Part shown: one piece after another, positions 34,757 to 42,836 of the stretch | How the letters are laid out: each line of letters begins with the position of its first letter | Numbering within the stretch: position 1 is the first letter of the stretch | NCBI RefSeq assembly: GCF_002885975.1 | Contig: NZ_POSP01000003.1 | Span: 3,224,001-3,288,000 of the forward strand | DNA from: Paucibacter aquatile | GTDB lineage: Bacteria > Pseudomonadota > Gammaproteobacteria > Burkholderiales > Burkholderiaceae_C | DNA: 64,000 nucleotides | Direction of reading: 5' to 3' | The notes under the pieces: generated by a model | Told to the model about the DNA's origin: nothing | Seen by the model: only the letters and a program-made list of their open reading frames with translations | Databases searched by the model: none | Program-made: the position numbers and the translations under genes

Positions 34757-35176
34757 GTTGCTGCGGTGTGAGAGGTTGATCAACAAGCCGATCCTTGACC
34801 TTGGTGCCGCGGCACATTCGGCCAAGTCGCTCAGGATGGGTTCGTGCAGATTGCTGCAAGGGCCCACGCATCATGGACGGACTATGCACAAAGGCGCCGC
34901 ATTATCAGCTGGCGATGTGCGACTTTGATGTCTTGTCCCCCCCCACGTGAGTCAGGGTGAGGCCTGCTCTGAATTTCGCCGATCGGAGCGGTAGAAGGAG
35001 GCCGCGAGGGTCAGACGCCGCGGGATCAGGTCTTAGTTTTGAAGTCCCAGGAGGCTTTGCCGGAGGCTAAGTTGCTGGGGCTTTTGTATTGCAGGAGCTA
35101 CACGATACGAGGACTTGAAACTCAAGGTTTGACCCTCGGGCCTATGTGTATCGGTCGGCTTTTTTGGGGTCTCCAG
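34757..35176. other. Gene-poor region with REP-like sequence
   Basis: 420 bases between the lipoprotein gene and the next minus-strand gene. The left part should hold the promoter of the lipoprotein pair. The right part contains GCCGCGAGGGTCAGAC (35001-35016) and TTTGAAGTCCCAGG (35038-35051) with GGCTTTGCC just after, all of which recur in the same order at 36099-36144. No convincing coding frame is seen. Confidence 0.6.
35001..35061 (+). repeat. REP-like dispersed repeat, copy 1
   Basis: Shares GCCGCGAGGGTCAGAC, TTTGAAGTCCCAGG and a following G(G/T)CTTTGCC-like block with 36099-36144, though with about 20 more bases between the first two blocks. The GGGTCAGAC core resembles sequences often linked to REP/RAYT elements; that link is my inference. 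Confidence 0.45.
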
Positions 35177-35596
35177 TCAATAAATAATCTGCACTCGAAC
35201 GAAGCTGCCTTTGCTTACGTATTTGGCATTCATCTTGTATTCGCGGAGCTTGAAAGAGGACTGGGCGTTCGATGATGTCGGCTGTGGTTCGAGGGACCAG
35301 CCAATACGCTGCAACGCCGGCAGAAAGGCATCGCGCCAGTCCTTGTCGCTTATCCGCTCAATTTTGCATTCAAGCAAACGCTCGGTAATGCGTTCCTCGC
35401 ATTGCTTATTTGGCGCAGTGATGAACTCGCCCGGTAGGTGTTTCGAGATTTCTCGGGCTTGAATTGAATGCACGCCCGGCGTTGTACTTTGTTTTGCGGA
35501 CTTTTGGCCTGAATACTCAAGGACTGTCAGTAACGTGATAATCGTCACTCCAATAAGTGGCGCCCAGCGTCCCTTGATGTTGGCATTCCCTAGCAT
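35177..35596 (-). CDS. Hypothetical membrane-anchored protein
   Basis: 139 aa. A single hydrophobic segment 'WAPLIGVTIITLLTVLEY' near the N-terminus is followed by a mainly soluble, charged domain containing three cysteines ('QCEERITERLLECKIERIS'). The base composition is visibly lower in GC than in the flanking genes, hinting at transfer. No family is recognised. It sits alone between repeat sequences in the accessory region, so it may be of foreign origin. The start ATG is supported only by position and the hydrophobic N-terminus. Confidence 0.5.
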   Translation of the reverse strand: MLGNANIKGRWAPLIGVTIITLLTVLEYSGQKSAKQSTTPGVHSIQAREISKHLPGEFITAPNKQCEERITERLLECKIERISDKDWRDAFLPALQRIGWSLEPQPTSSNAQSSFKLREYKMNAKYVSKGSFVRVQIIY

Positions 35597-35773
35597 TTGA
35601 TTTTCGATGTCAGGTTAAAAGACGCTCCTGCGACAGAGACCATCAGCCGACGGGTGCTCAAGGTTGAAGCCGTTAGGGCAGGAATAGACCAAAGTCAAAG
35701 CCATTGCATTTTCGGGGCAACGGGGGCACGCCTTTTGCGGTCGCGAGGCGCGCGCTTCAGCTCCCCCTCACCG

Positions 35774-36034
35774 TCAAGACCCACCCCCGCCCAGCAGCTT
35801 GCCAATCACCAGCAAGGGCACGCCCACCAGCAGCAGGACGCCGTCGGACGCCACCGTGACGGGGGATTTCAGCAGCTTCTCGGCGCTGCGGTTCTCCACG
35901 CCTGTGCCCCACAGCGTGATGTTGTAGGTGTTGTGCAGGGTGGTGATTTCGTCGGCGGGCAAGGGGACGGGCGCGTAGCGTTTGCCGACGAAGGCCAGCT
36001 GGATCTGGCCATCGGGCTTCAAGCCGATGCGCTC
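35774..36034 (-). pseudogene. Truncated copy of the lipoprotein gene at 43.6 kb
   Basis: The C-terminal 85 codons, from 'RIGLKPDGQIQLAFVGKRYAPVP' (short: RIGLKPDGQ, VGKRYAPVP) to 'LLVIGKLLGGGGS', match the full-length gene at 43610-44224 at roughly 85% by eye. The similarity stops abruptly at 36031, where the tandem array begins, so the signal peptide, lipobox and first half of the protein are gone. An ATG in the array could start an 93-codon product, but nothing suggests that it works. Confidence 0.8.
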
Positions 36035-36117
36035 ACCCGCCGCGAGGGTCAGCACCCGCCGCGAGGGTCACACCCGCCGCGAGGGTCAGACCTTACCCGC
36101 CGCGAGGGTCAGACCTT
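36035..36117 (+). repeat. Tandem array of four 18-23 bp units at a truncation junction
   Basis: Four copies of ACCCGCCGCGAGGGTCA with 1-6 extra bases (ends -GC, -C, -GACCTT, -GACCTT). The array starts exactly where the lipoprotein fragment loses similarity to its full-length copy, and the last unit runs into a longer dispersed repeat. Unit spacing is too short for a CRISPR array, and no spacers exist. Confidence 0.85.
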
Positions 36118-36144
36118 AAATTTGAAGTCCCAGGCCGTTTTGCC
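36099..36144 (+). repeat. REP-like dispersed repeat, copy 2
   Basis: The last array unit plus TTAAATTTGAAGTCCCAGG and CGTTTTGCC. It has the same order of blocks as 35001-35061. GGTCAGACC also occurs at 43597-43605 beside the full-length lipoprotein gene. Confidence 0.5.
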
Positions 36145-36228
36145 CGGGGTGCCACTCGGCCTCTGGCTGCACAGCTTGCCGATGCGCACGCCGCCCGGCT
36201 CTGACTGCCCCCATCTGCTGAAGACACC

Positions 36229-36483
36229 ATGCCCGACTTCCCCCTCCTCCAAACCCCACGCCTCCTCCTCCGCGAGATCACCGAGGCTGACGCCGAGGAC
36301 CTGTTCCGCATTCACAGCGATGCGCGCCACATGGCCTGGTTTGGCAGCGACCCGCTGAAGGACTTGAGCGAGGCCAAGCGCCTGATTGCCACCTTCGCCA
36401 GTTGGCGCCAACTGCCGAATCTTGGTGTGCGCTGGGGTTTGCAGTTGAAAGAGAAAGCCTGCCCGGCCAGATCGGCAACTGCG
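36229..36483 (+). pseudogene. Frameshifted copy of the GNAT acetyltransferase gene at 40.1 kb
   Basis: The first 74 codons differ from the intact gene at 40062-40658 at only about six residues (MPDFPLLQTPRLLLRE... to ...GVRWGLQLK). After that, the frame shifts: in the +1 frame the bases read 'PGQIGNCG', matching 'PGLIGSCG' of the intact copy, and then similarity ends within about ten codons. The acetyl-CoA binding motifs are absent, so this is a dead fragment. Similarity also extends a short distance upstream (GGCTCTGAC before the start in both copies). Confidence 0.85.
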
Positions 36484-36923
36484 GAATCGCACCGACCGGC
36501 GCATTGGAGCCAGCCTCCGATCGGCGTCATGGAGCCACTGGCCCAGCCACCGGCCGCTGAACGACACCCCGAATTGACCGGCGCTTGTCTCTACCCTTTG
36601 GGTTTTTGCCTGGAGGCTCAGGGAAGGCGCGCAGGAGATTCGAGATGCATCACGACCGACGGGCCCTGCTGCGAACGCGCCAGGGCGAGTCCGACCAGGA
36701 GGCCCCGGCGCCACGCGATCCATCTCTTCCAGGAACATGCGTTGCCGCATGCGCTTGCTCGATGGACCCAGTCCAAGATTCGTCTGGCCTCAAGACCCGA
36801 ATCGTCTGAGCTGCGCATGCAGCCGCGTAGCTGATTGGCCCGGGGGCCTTTTGCAGACCAAACCTGATTGATCAAGGCACTATCTGAGCCGGGTATGCCC
36901 CCGCCTGAACGTGCTCTGCTTAC
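36484..36923. other. Unassigned sequence between the GNAT fragment and the low-GC insert
   Basis: No recognisable gene in either strand over about 440 bases. Short open frames occur in several frames but none has codon use, an RBS or family resemblance that I trust. GC content falls towards the right end, where the insert begins. Confidence 0.5.
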
Positions 36924-37865
36924 TTAATATCCTCGGCGCATGTCAACCGTTTGCGGCAATTCACCTGTTTTGCGATAGCGTTCGATATTGCCAGCGACGA
37001 TGAGTGACGCAGTACCCTTGTCTGTGGGGGCGCTGCAATGGGGCAGAACGGTCACCTGGGGGTGTTGCCATTGCCATGCCGATTTCGGTAGGGGTTCAAG
37101 CGTGAAAACATCCAAAATCGCATGGGATAGATGGGCTTGATTGAGCGCATCCAGCAAATCCTCATCATTCACGATGGCCCCGCGAGCGAAATTGATGAGA
37201 GACGCGCCTTTCGGAAGCTGTGCCAGAAAGCTTGCATTAATCAGGCCTTGGGTCTGAGGCGTCAAGGGCAGCAGGCAAACAAGGATGTCGGTCTTGGCCA
37301 GCATGGCCGTCAAGGTGCTTTCGCCACTGAAGCATTCAATGCCTGAAACCGACTTTGCGCTGCTGCTCCATGCACACACATTGAAACCAGCTTGCAATAA
37401 GCTGATGGCTGCTGCCTCGCCCAAAGCACCCAGGCCCAATATGCTTACAGTCCTGTGCTGTGCTTTTACATACGGGCGCCCAAGCCATATTTTCTCTTTT
37501 TGCTGCTTTGCATAGCTTGGGATTTCCCGGTGCAGATACAGCGTCCAGGTCAATACGGCTTCGGCCATCGTGCGCGCCAATTGCGGGTCGACGAGCCTCA
37601 CGACCTTGAGTTCAGTCTTTGCGACATCGGCTGCGAGTCGATCGACGCCGGCCCAAACACTCTGCACCCATTCCAACTGGGGCAGTTGTTGTAGTTGCGC
37701 AGGATCTGGATTGGCGACGATGGCGACTTTGCAGGATGCTTTGGCGGCTTCGCTCAATTCATTGAATGCAATGATTTTTTCTTCTGGCATGGCCGCCTGT
37801 AGAGCCGCCACCCAAGCCTCGGTAGAAGTGCTAGCAGGCGCAGCCAAAAATGGAATGATGCGCAT
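36924..37865 (-). CDS. D-2-hydroxyacid dehydrogenase, GhrA-like
   Basis: 313 aa from MRIIPFLAAP; the preceding in-frame sequence overlaps the VOC gene and is not needed. The NAD(P)-binding Rossmann motif is GxGxxG in 'VSILGLGALGEAAAISL', and the catalytic set is in order: Arg in 'LINFARGAIVND', Glu in 'LDVFTLEPLPKSAW' and His in 'VTVLPHCSAPTDKG'. The layout and 'WVQSVWAGVDRL' near residue 60 match glyoxylate/hydroxypyruvate reductase A, which reduces glyoxylate and hydroxypyruvate. GC content is lower and codon use is different from the window's core. The gene follows the VOC gene by four bases. Confidence 0.87.
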   Translation of the reverse strand: MRIIPFLAAPASTSTEAWVAALQAAMPEEKIIAFNELSEAAKASCKVAIVANPDPAQLQQLPQLEWVQSVWAGVDRLAADVAKTELKVVRLVDPQLARTMAEAVLTWTLYLHREIPSYAKQQKEKIWLGRPYVKAQHRTVSILGLGALGEAAAISLLQAGFNVCAWSSSAKSVSGIECFSGESTLTAMLAKTDILVCLLPLTPQTQGLINASFLAQLPKGASLINFARGAIVNDEDLLDALNQAHLSHAILDVFTLEPLPKSAWQWQHPQVTVLPHCSAPTDKGTASLIVAGNIERYRKTGELPQTVDMRRGY

Positions 37866-37869
37866 GGTG

Positions 37870-38283
37870 TTATTTTTCGTAGACACCGGATAAATCTGTA
37901 AAGCCCTTGAATTCCAAGGCATTGCCCGATGGGTCTCGGACAAATGCGCTTGCCTGTTGTCCTGCCTGGCCGGCAAAGCGCAAATTTGGTGAAACTGCGA
38001 ATACCACACCTTGCTGTTCAAGTTGCGCCATCAGTTTTTCCCATTCCGGCATTTCCAATATGACGCCAAAATGGGGTATGGGAACATTGTGCTCGTCTAC
38101 GAGTGATGTGCTGGTTTGATCTGCGGCTGCGCCGAGGTGCAACGATAATTGGTGGCCGAAGAAATTGAAATCTACCCACCTATCTGTGCTGCGGCCTTCG
38201 GTACAGCCAAGTATTTGACCGTAAAACCGGCGCGCTGCATTAAGATCGTGGACTTGAAAAGCCAGGTGAAACAGTGGCGACAT
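37870..38283 (-). CDS. VOC-family (glyoxalase-like) protein
   Basis: 137 aa with AAGGAG seven bases before the ATG giving MSPLFHLAFQV. The first half 'LAFQVHDLNAARRFYGQILG' and the second 'FVRDPSGNALEFKGF' are the paired beta-alpha-beta-beta-beta modules of vicinal-oxygen-chelate proteins. Candidate metal ligands are the His of 'FHLAFQV', the His in 'GHQLSLHLG', the His of 'IPHFGVIL' and the Glu of 'NALEFK'. It could be a dioxygenase, a glyoxalase-like isomerase or a resistance protein. It sits in an operon with the hydroxyacid dehydrogenase and is divergent from the LysR gene that probably controls it. Confidence 0.83.
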   Translation of the reverse strand: MSPLFHLAFQVHDLNAARRFYGQILGCTEGRSTDRWVDFNFFGHQLSLHLGAAADQTSTSLVDEHNVPIPHFGVILEMPEWEKLMAQLEQQGVVFAVSPNLRFAGQAGQQASAFVRDPSGNALEFKGFTDLSGVYEK

Positions 38284-38345
38284 GCGAGCTCCTTTTGATT
38301 GCTTTAGCGGGCACAAAGCGTAGCTGTTTCCACCTTGCAGGGATA

Positions 38346-38362
38346 GCATATATTTCTTATGC
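38346..38362. promoter_or_regulatory. Candidate LysR-type operator between the VOC and LysR genes
   Basis: A GCATA-N7-TATGC dyad lies in the 97-base divergent gap, 18 bases before the LysR start. LysR proteins usually bind dyads of this general size near their own promoters and the divergent target promoter. No direct evidence of binding. Confidence 0.5.
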
Positions 38363-38380
38363 TCTTCGAAAGAACTACTT

Positions 38381-39244
38381 ATGGATAGTCGCTATTTGAG
38401 AAGTTTGATTGTGGTTATCGATCGTGGCTCCATCGCCGAGGCGGCGCGTGTCGAGCAACTGACGGCAGCGGCAATTAGTCAAAGAATTAATGCGCTTGAG
38501 CGGGAGTTTGGATTCGATCTGTTATCTCGCATCGGTCATTCGGCAAAACCGACACAAGCCTGTTTAAGCATCCTGCCCAGGGCCAGGCGTATCGTCAAAG
38601 AGTTTGATTTGCTGGCGGGTGATAATGATCCGACCGGCTTGAGTGGAACATTGAAGCTTGGCGCAATATCGACCGCGTTAACAGGCCTGCTTCCAAGTGC
38701 GATGCGATTGCTTGCGAAAGACGCGCCGGGCATCAAGCTGGAAATAATTCCTGGTGCGTCAAAGTTCCTGTACGAGGCGGTGATGAGCGACGAACTCGAT
38801 GCGGCGATTATTGCTGCCCCGCCTTTCGCCTTGCCTAAACTCATAAAGGCCAGCTCACTCAGGAAAGAGGCCTTGGTATTTTTGTCGAAAAATAGACCTG
38901 ATGCTGGGCTGGCCGAGATGTTGTGTCAGCGCCCATATCTGCGATATCTGCCAGAAACCTGGGGCGGGCGTCACGCAGCAGCCTTCCTTCAAGACCATGG
39001 CCTTGCGAGCACGCCCATGTGCGACTTGGATGCACTCGAAACCATAGCCATGCTGGTTGCCGATGATGTTGGGGTGAGTCTGGTGCCGCATTGGTCCAAT
39101 CTAGAGAGACTGGCGCAATCCTGTTGCCTCACGCCAATTGAGGATGATCGGTATCAGCGCGAGCTGATTTTGATTAGCAAGGTGCAAACCACTCGGCCGA
39201 GCATGATCGCGGCATTGGCAGATGCTCTTCCATCCTTAGATTAA
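38381..39244 (+). CDS. LysR-family transcriptional regulator
   Basis: 287 aa. The winged-helix DNA-binding domain is 'LRSLIVVIDRGSIAEAARVEQLTAAAISQRINALEREFGFDLLSR', read by short motifs SIAEAARV and AAISQRINALE, giving the usual helix-turn-helix at residues 17-40. Residues 85-280 form the inducer-binding domain ('GTLKLGAISTALTGLLPSAM'). It is divergently transcribed from the VOC/hydroxyacid dehydrogenase operon and followed by a flavodoxin-like gene 57 bases downstream, and probably regulates these. The inducer is unknown. The lower GC is shared with its neighbours. Confidence 0.9.
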   Translation: MDSRYLRSLIVVIDRGSIAEAARVEQLTAAAISQRINALEREFGFDLLSRIGHSAKPTQACLSILPRARRIVKEFDLLAGDNDPTGLSGTLKLGAISTALTGLLPSAMRLLAKDAPGIKLEIIPGASKFLYEAVMSDELDAAIIAAPPFALPKLIKASSLRKEALVFLSKNRPDAGLAEMLCQRPYLRYLPETWGGRHAAAFLQDHGLASTPMCDLDALETIAMLVADDVGVSLVPHWSNLERLAQSCCLTPIEDDRYQRELILISKVQTTRPSMIAALADALPSLD

Positions 39245-39301
39245 GGCCACCAAAACTGGTGCCCTCAGAAAGCATACTTTGAGTTCTTTAAAGGTGATTA
39301 G

Positions 39302-39904
39302 ATGACAAAGGTCGCGATTGTTTTTCACTCGGCAACTGGCACAACGAAACAGCTGGCCGCAGCCGTTGCAGATGGAGCTTTGTCCGTTGCCGAGGTCGAT
39401 GTTGTCAACGTTGAGATCGTGGGCGCCGATATTGTCGAGGGGCGCTTTAGAAATTCAAGCTTGATCGAGCGATTGAAGGATGTGGATGCGATGATTTTCG
39501 GCAGCCCCACATTCATGGGTTGTGTGTCAGCGCAATTCAAGGCTTTTGCCGATGCAACAGGCGATCTGTGGGCTGATAAGGCATGGTCCAATAAAGTGGC
39601 TGGCGGTTTCACGATTGGCTCGAATATGAGTGGTGATCAATTGAATACCATTCAGTACATGCAAATATTTGCATCCCAGCATGGCATGTTATGGGCAAGT
39701 TTGGATATTCCAGGTAATTGTGATGCTGAAGGTCGGAACAGGCTTGGTGCGCAATCAGGCTTGATTGCTCACTCAAGAGATGGCGAGCTGCACGAGATTG
39801 ATTTGATTACGGCAAATTACTTGGGGAGGAGAATTGCCCAGGTTGCCAAAATATTTGCGGCTGCAAATGCACCTGATTCGCAGCCTGGCCTTGCCGCGGC
39901 TTAG
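39302..39904 (+). CDS. Flavodoxin-family (WrbA-like) NAD(P)H-quinone oxidoreductase
   Basis: 200 aa. The phosphate-binding loop 'VFHSATGTTKQLAAAVADGA' (S-x-T-G-T/N-T) around residues 8-27 and 'AMIFGSPTFMGCVSAQFKAFADAT' (short: GSPTFMGCVSAQFKAF) around 64-80 are the flavodoxin/WrbA FMN motifs. It should bind FMN and reduce quinones or a related acceptor with NAD(P)H. It lies with the LysR gene in the low-GC insert and ends at 39904, about 158 bases before the intact acetyltransferase copy. Confidence 0.86.
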   Translation: MTKVAIVFHSATGTTKQLAAAVADGALSVAEVDVVNVEIVGADIVEGRFRNSSLIERLKDVDAMIFGSPTFMGCVSAQFKAFADATGDLWADKAWSNKVAGGFTIGSNMSGDQLNTIQYMQIFASQHGMLWASLDIPGNCDAEGRNRLGAQSGLIAHSRDGELHEIDLITANYLGRRIAQVAKIFAAANAPDSQPGLAAA

Positions 39905-40061
39905 TCTGAAGACTCAGGCCATTTTTTCCGTTCCCGAGCTGCCAGTCGGCCATTGGCTTGCGCCTCGAATCGGACGACAGCGCCAAACGCATTCCTGGCA
40001 GCTCGGTTGGTCGGTCGTTTCGCAAGCCGCCCCGGCTCTGACACACGCAGTTGAATACAAC

Positions 40062-40658
40062 ATGCCCGACTTCCCCCTCCTCCAAACCCCACGCCTCCTC
40101 CTCCGCGAGATCTCCGAGGCCGACGTCGAAGACCTGTTCCGCATCCACAGCGATGCGCGCCACATGGCCTGGTTTGGAACCGACCCGTTGACGGACTTGA
40201 ACGAGGCCAAGCGCCTGATTGCCACCTTCGCCAGTTGGCGGCAGCTGCCCAACCCCGGTGTGCGTTGGGGTCTGCAATTGAAAGGACAGCAGCCCGGCCT
40301 GATCGGCAGCTGCGGCTTGTTCGCTTGGAACCGTGGCTGGAAGAAATGCAGCTTGGGCTACGAGGTGGCGCCCGAGCTGGCGGGCCGGGGCCTGATGCGC
40401 GAAGCGCTGACGGCGGCACTCGACTGGGGTTTCGGCGAGGGCATGCAACTTCACCGGGTGGAGGCCCAGGTCCACGAGGACAACGTGGCCTCGGTTGCCC
40501 TGCTGCAGCGCCTGGGCTTTGCCCAGGAGGGCCGCCAGCGCGAAGTCGCGTTCTGGGGCGGGCGCCACCACGATCTGCTGCAGTACGGTTTGCTGGCGCG
40601 TGAGTGGGCGAGGGAAGGGGCTGGCGCTGACGCCGACGCGGACAAGCCGCTCGTCTGA
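40062..40658 (+). CDS. GNAT family N-acetyltransferase (RimJ/RimL-like), intact copy
   Basis: 198 aa from MPDFPLLQTPRLLLRE. Motif A is 'LGYEVAPELAGRGLMREALTAAL' (short: ELAGRGLMREAL) around residues 100-114, and motif B 'HEDNVASVALLQRLGFAQEG' around 140-160; together they bind acetyl-CoA. Substrate unknown. A frameshifted partial copy of the same gene lies at 36229, and the low-GC insert sits between the two. Upstream similarity between the copies is limited to a few tens of bases. Confidence 0.9.
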   Translation: MPDFPLLQTPRLLLREISEADVEDLFRIHSDARHMAWFGTDPLTDLNEAKRLIATFASWRQLPNPGVRWGLQLKGQQPGLIGSCGLFAWNRGWKKCSLGYEVAPELAGRGLMREALTAALDWGFGEGMQLHRVEAQVHEDNVASVALLQRLGFAQEGRQREVAFWGGRHHDLLQYGLLAREWAREGAGADADADKPLV

Positions 40659-40838
40659 CTTGCTTGGGGCGGACTCCATCCAGGGCCGACAGGTTTTGGG
40701 CTGTGTGGGCCAGGTCTTTGGCTTGAAGTCGTTGTAGGCTTCGCTCGCTACTAAATTTGCGCTGAGCCTTGGCCTTGCGAAAGGCGGTAGGCAATCAGAT
40801 TTGACTTGAAGCGCAAAGGCTTGACCACCGGGGGAGTG

Positions 40839-41237
40839 ATGAACGTGTCAGAAATTCAGGACTTCGTTCCCGCCGTCAAGGATTTGGCCTCAGAACGACC
40901 CATCCCAAGCGCTTGGCGCCCGGTTCTCAAGCAGATCGTCAGCGACCTGGCTCAGCATGACTATCAGCTCAGCAAAGGTATCGCCGAGGTCGCGCCGGTT
41001 TCGGCGGAGACCGCTGACCAGATTCGAAACTACGTCGCCAGCTACGGTGCGACGCTCACCGAGTTGCCCGATGAAACGTGGATCAGTTCGGTCTGCATGT
41101 GGAATGGCAAGCGCTGGGATGCGCTGATTGATTTGTGGACGCTGGGCGAAGGCAGGAGTGATCTGCTGCTGGCTGTCCAGGTGACCGAGAGCGAACATGG
41201 TTTCGCCTATGCCGTCTACATGGTCTATGTCCCATAA
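40839..41237 (+). CDS. Hypothetical small soluble protein (DUF7668-like, tentative)
   Basis: About 132 aa. Three starts compete: ATG 40839, GTG 40845 (which has GGGGAG at 8-base spacing, so may be the true one) and TTG 40806. No signal peptide or membrane segment. The run 'YGATLTELPDETWISSVCMWNGKRWDALIDLWTLGEGRSDLLLAVQV' (short: LTELPDETW, WDALIDLWT, EGRSDLLL) with a closing 'VYMVYVP' is shared with a small family I recall under DUF7668; function is unknown. It precedes rtcB by about 450 bases on the same strand. Confidence 0.6.
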   Translation: MNVSEIQDFVPAVKDLASERPIPSAWRPVLKQIVSDLAQHDYQLSKGIAEVAPVSAETADQIRNYVASYGATLTELPDETWISSVCMWNGKRWDALIDLWTLGEGRSDLLLAVQVTESEHGFAYAVYMVYVP

Positions 41238-41496
41238 CTTGATGAAACATCGGTTCCGGTCCAAGCGAGAAGTGACCGTCCGAGACGATGGAGGCCTTGG
41301 CCTGTTGACAGTCTGAGGTGGCGCCCCCTTGCGATATGCGGCGACATTTCAGGTGAAGGTGTCGCGCAAAAGCTTCGCTCAATTGGACCCAGTTGGGACA
41401 AGCCGATACAGTCGCGGGCTCGGCGGCCTTCATGCACTTAGCATGTTCCAGCGCCACGAAATCCCCACCTTTCATTCCATTCACAAGGAGGACAAC

Positions 41497-41556
41497 ATGC
41501 AAAAGAACACGACCTCCCTGTGGGCTGGGTCGAAGATGGCGGAGTGCTTGCGCTAA
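41497..41556 (+). CDS. Candidate 19-aa small ORF with strong RBS upstream of rtcB
   Basis: ATG preceded by AAGGAGG at 6-base spacing, the strongest RBS in the region. Product MQKNTTSLWAGSKMAECLR, then stop, 131 bases before rtcB. It may be a leader peptide, a remnant of a longer gene or a chance frame; translation is not proven. The remaining 41238-41687 sequence has no other recognisable gene and presumably holds the rtcB promoter. Confidence 0.35.
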   Translation: MQKNTTSLWAGSKMAECLR

Positions 41557-41687
41557 GCCGCTTTCCATTTCTCTCGCGGACTACTTTCAGTATTTGCTGT
41601 GCACCCATGGGGTGCAGCGAGTGGCTTGATTGATAGATTGCGCGCGTCTGTCCCAGTCCGGTTTCAATCTCATGAATCTGGATTCTT

Positions 41688-42836
41688 ATGGGCAATTTTG
41701 TCAAAGCTTTGTCGGACCGCGCCTGCGTGGTGATGGCCGACTCCACGTGGATGGAAGATGCTGCCTTGGCGCAGCTGCTGTCCACGGCACAAATGGAGGG
41801 CATGCAGCGCGTTGCGGGCATGCCTGATCTGCACCCCGGCCGTGGCAACCCTGTGGGTGCGGCCTTTTTCTCAAAGGACATCATCTACCCCACGCTGGTG
41901 GGCAACGACATTGGCTGCGGCATGGCGCTGTGGCAAACCGACCTTCTGGCCAGTGCTGTTCGGCTCGACAAACTGGACAAGCGCGTCGGCAATATTGATG
42001 GCCCACTGGAAGATCTTCAGCTGCGCGCTCAGGCTGCGGAGGTTCAGGGTGTGCAGCCTGGCGAGCACCTGTCGGCGTTGGGAACGATCGGAGGCGGCAA
42101 TCACTTTGCTGAGTTCCAGCAGGTGGACGCCATCTATGCGGCGCAAGCGCTGTCGGATCTTGGTCTGAGCCCGCGCCATCTGCTCTTGCTGGTGCATAGC
42201 GGCTCACGAGGTCTGGGTGAGCGCATTCTGCGCCGGCATGTCGATACCTTTGGGCATCGCGGCTTGACGGTGGGAACGGACGTTGCGGCGGCCTATCTCG
42301 ATGAGCATGAAGCTGCCTTGCGTTTTGCGCGCTGCAACCGCAGTCTGGTCGCCCAGCGGCTGCTGCTCAATGTGCGCGCACAAGGCGAATGTGTGCTCGA
42401 TGTGCATCACAACTTTGTGGCGTCGGCGAACGTGGGCGGACAGGATGGCTGGCTGCATCGCAAAGGCGCCACGCCTTCGGATCAAGGTCCGGTCGTGATC
42501 CCTGGCTCGCGCGGGGACTACAGCTACTTGGTGAGATCACGTCGCCTTTGCCATGACACCTTGTTGTCGCTGGCTCATGGCGCGGGTCGCAAGTGGATTC
42601 GCTCGGCTTGCAAGGACCGCTTGTTCAAGCTGACAAGCCCGACCCAAATGGCCCGTACCGCACTGGGCAGCCGCGTGATCTGCAATGACCGCCAACTCAT
42701 TTATGAGGAAGCGCCGCAAGCCTACAAAGGGATTGACAGCGTGGTGCAGGCCTTGGTGGGGGCGGGCTTGATCGAGCTGCTGGCACGGCTCAAGCCTGTG
42801 TTGACCTACAAGACCCGTGGGGAGTGCTGCGAATGA
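41688..42836 (+). CDS. rtcB: RNA-splicing ligase RtcB (RtcB2-type)
   Basis: 382 aa, close to the usual RtcB length of about 400. Mn2+ and GTP site motifs are intact: 'DLHPGRGNPVGAAFF', Cys77 in 'VGNDIGCGMALW', 'GTIGGGNHFAEFQ' (Asn-His), 'LVHSGSRGLGERIL' and the guanylated His297 in 'LSLAHGAGRKWIRS'. RtcB joins 2',3'-cyclic-phosphate or 3'-phosphate to 5'-OH RNA ends. The next gene, prfH, overlaps its stop in ATGA. RtcB2 paired with PrfH is known to reseal 16S rRNA nicks made by colicin E3-type toxins in the ribosomal decoding centre. Confidence 0.95.
   Translation: MGNFVKALSDRACVVMADSTWMEDAALAQLLSTAQMEGMQRVAGMPDLHPGRGNPVGAAFFSKDIIYPTLVGNDIGCGMALWQTDLLASAVRLDKLDKRVGNIDGPLEDLQLRAQAAEVQGVQPGEHLSALGTIGGGNHFAEFQQVDAIYAAQALSDLGLSPRHLLLLVHSGSRGLGERILRRHVDTFGHRGLTVGTDVAAAYLDEHEAALRFARCNRSLVAQRLLLNVRAQGECVLDVHHNFVASANVGGQDGWLHRKGATPSDQGPVVIPGSRGDYSYLVRSRRLCHDTLLSLAHGAGRKWIRSACKDRLFKLTSPTQMARTALGSRVICNDRQLIYEEAPQAYKGIDSVVQALVGAGLIELLARLKPVLTYKTRGECCE

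Noticed and set aside
36035..36117. Tandem units considered as a CRISPR array
   Set aside because: Units abut with only 1-6 variable bases, so there are no spacers; no cas genes are present.
36484..36923. Several 60-85 codon frames
   Set aside because: They overlap in different frames on both strands without RBS or recognisable motifs; I treat the stretch as unassigned.
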